Shown here: positions 14,737 to 14,825 of the stretch, in pieces
Layout of the letters: each line of letters opens with the position of its first letter
Numbering within the stretch: position 1 is the first letter of the stretch
Position numbers and translations under genes: made by a program
DNA from: UBA8438 sp963934795
Lineage (GTDB): Bacteria; Acidobacteriota; Vicinamibacteria; Vicinamibacterales; UBA8438
Direction: 5' to 3'
Assembly (NCBI GenBank): GCA_963934795.1
Contig: CAWWAF010000088.1
Location: forward strand, 1-14,825
DNA length: 14,825 nt
The notes under the pieces: model-generated
What the model was told of the DNA's origin: nothing
Databases searched by the model: none
The model's input: the letters and a program-made list of their open reading frames with translations, nothing else

Positions 14737-14825
14737 GAAGGCGGGGACTCCGACGAGTGGACACTAAGGGTCGGACTTCGAGTTCGGGGGGGTAGACGCC
14801 TTCGTCCGTCGCTTTGTTTACGACG

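Overview
The window looks like chromosomal DNA of a GC-rich Gram-negative bacterium. The mix of genes points to Acidobacteriota, perhaps the Vicinamibacteria: secreted c-type cytochromes fused to copper monooxygenase domains, secreted beta-propeller proteins, and very large CBM9/DUF5916 outer-membrane proteins. This placement is an inference from gene content; there is no rRNA or other marker gene to fix it.

Layout, left to right. (1) 1-1802, plus strand: a tight run of three genes, namely the tail of a DUF3291 protein, an HhH-GPD DNA glycosylase whose GTG start overlaps the previous stop by 4 bp, and an NAD(P)-dependent D-2-hydroxyacid dehydrogenase. A hairpin at 1826-1850 separates it from the convergent unit. 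(2) 4103-1862, minus strand: a two-gene exported unit. It encodes a cytochrome c fused to a PHM/DBM-type dicopper monooxygenase (all expected Cu ligands are visible) and a translationally coupled two-domain beta-sandwich protein of unknown function. (3) 4104-4467: a 364-bp divergent regulatory region with a good minus-strand sigma70-like promoter and two palindromes. (4) 4468-6636, plus strand: an exported three-module protein with a carboxypeptidase-regulatory-like domain, one CxxCH heme and a Vgb/NHL-like beta-propeller with an EF-hand loop. (5) 6798-6887, minus strand: tRNA-Ser(GCU), with a perfect hairpin upstream and a long 26-nt-arm inverted repeat between it and the next gene. (6) 14736-7087, minus strand: two tandem paralogous giant outer-membrane proteins (TolB/FlgO-like domain, linker, CBM9-like domain, DUF5916 barrel), followed by a PQQ-type sugar/sorbosone dehydrogenase.

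How they may work together: apart from the first three genes and the tRNA, every gene encodes an exported protein, and most carry redox cofactors (heme c, copper, probable PQQ) or an outer-membrane barrel. A reasonable inference is an envelope-located oxidative and binding module acting on an unidentified organic or carbohydrate-like substrate. No direct substrate information is in the sequence. The most unusual points are the fusion of a TolB/FlgO-like domain to a DUF5916 barrel in tandem copies, the self-contained cytochrome-copper monooxygenase, and the heme/beta-propeller fusion facing it across a shared regulatory region. No CRISPR array, transposase, integrase or recognisable defence system was seen.
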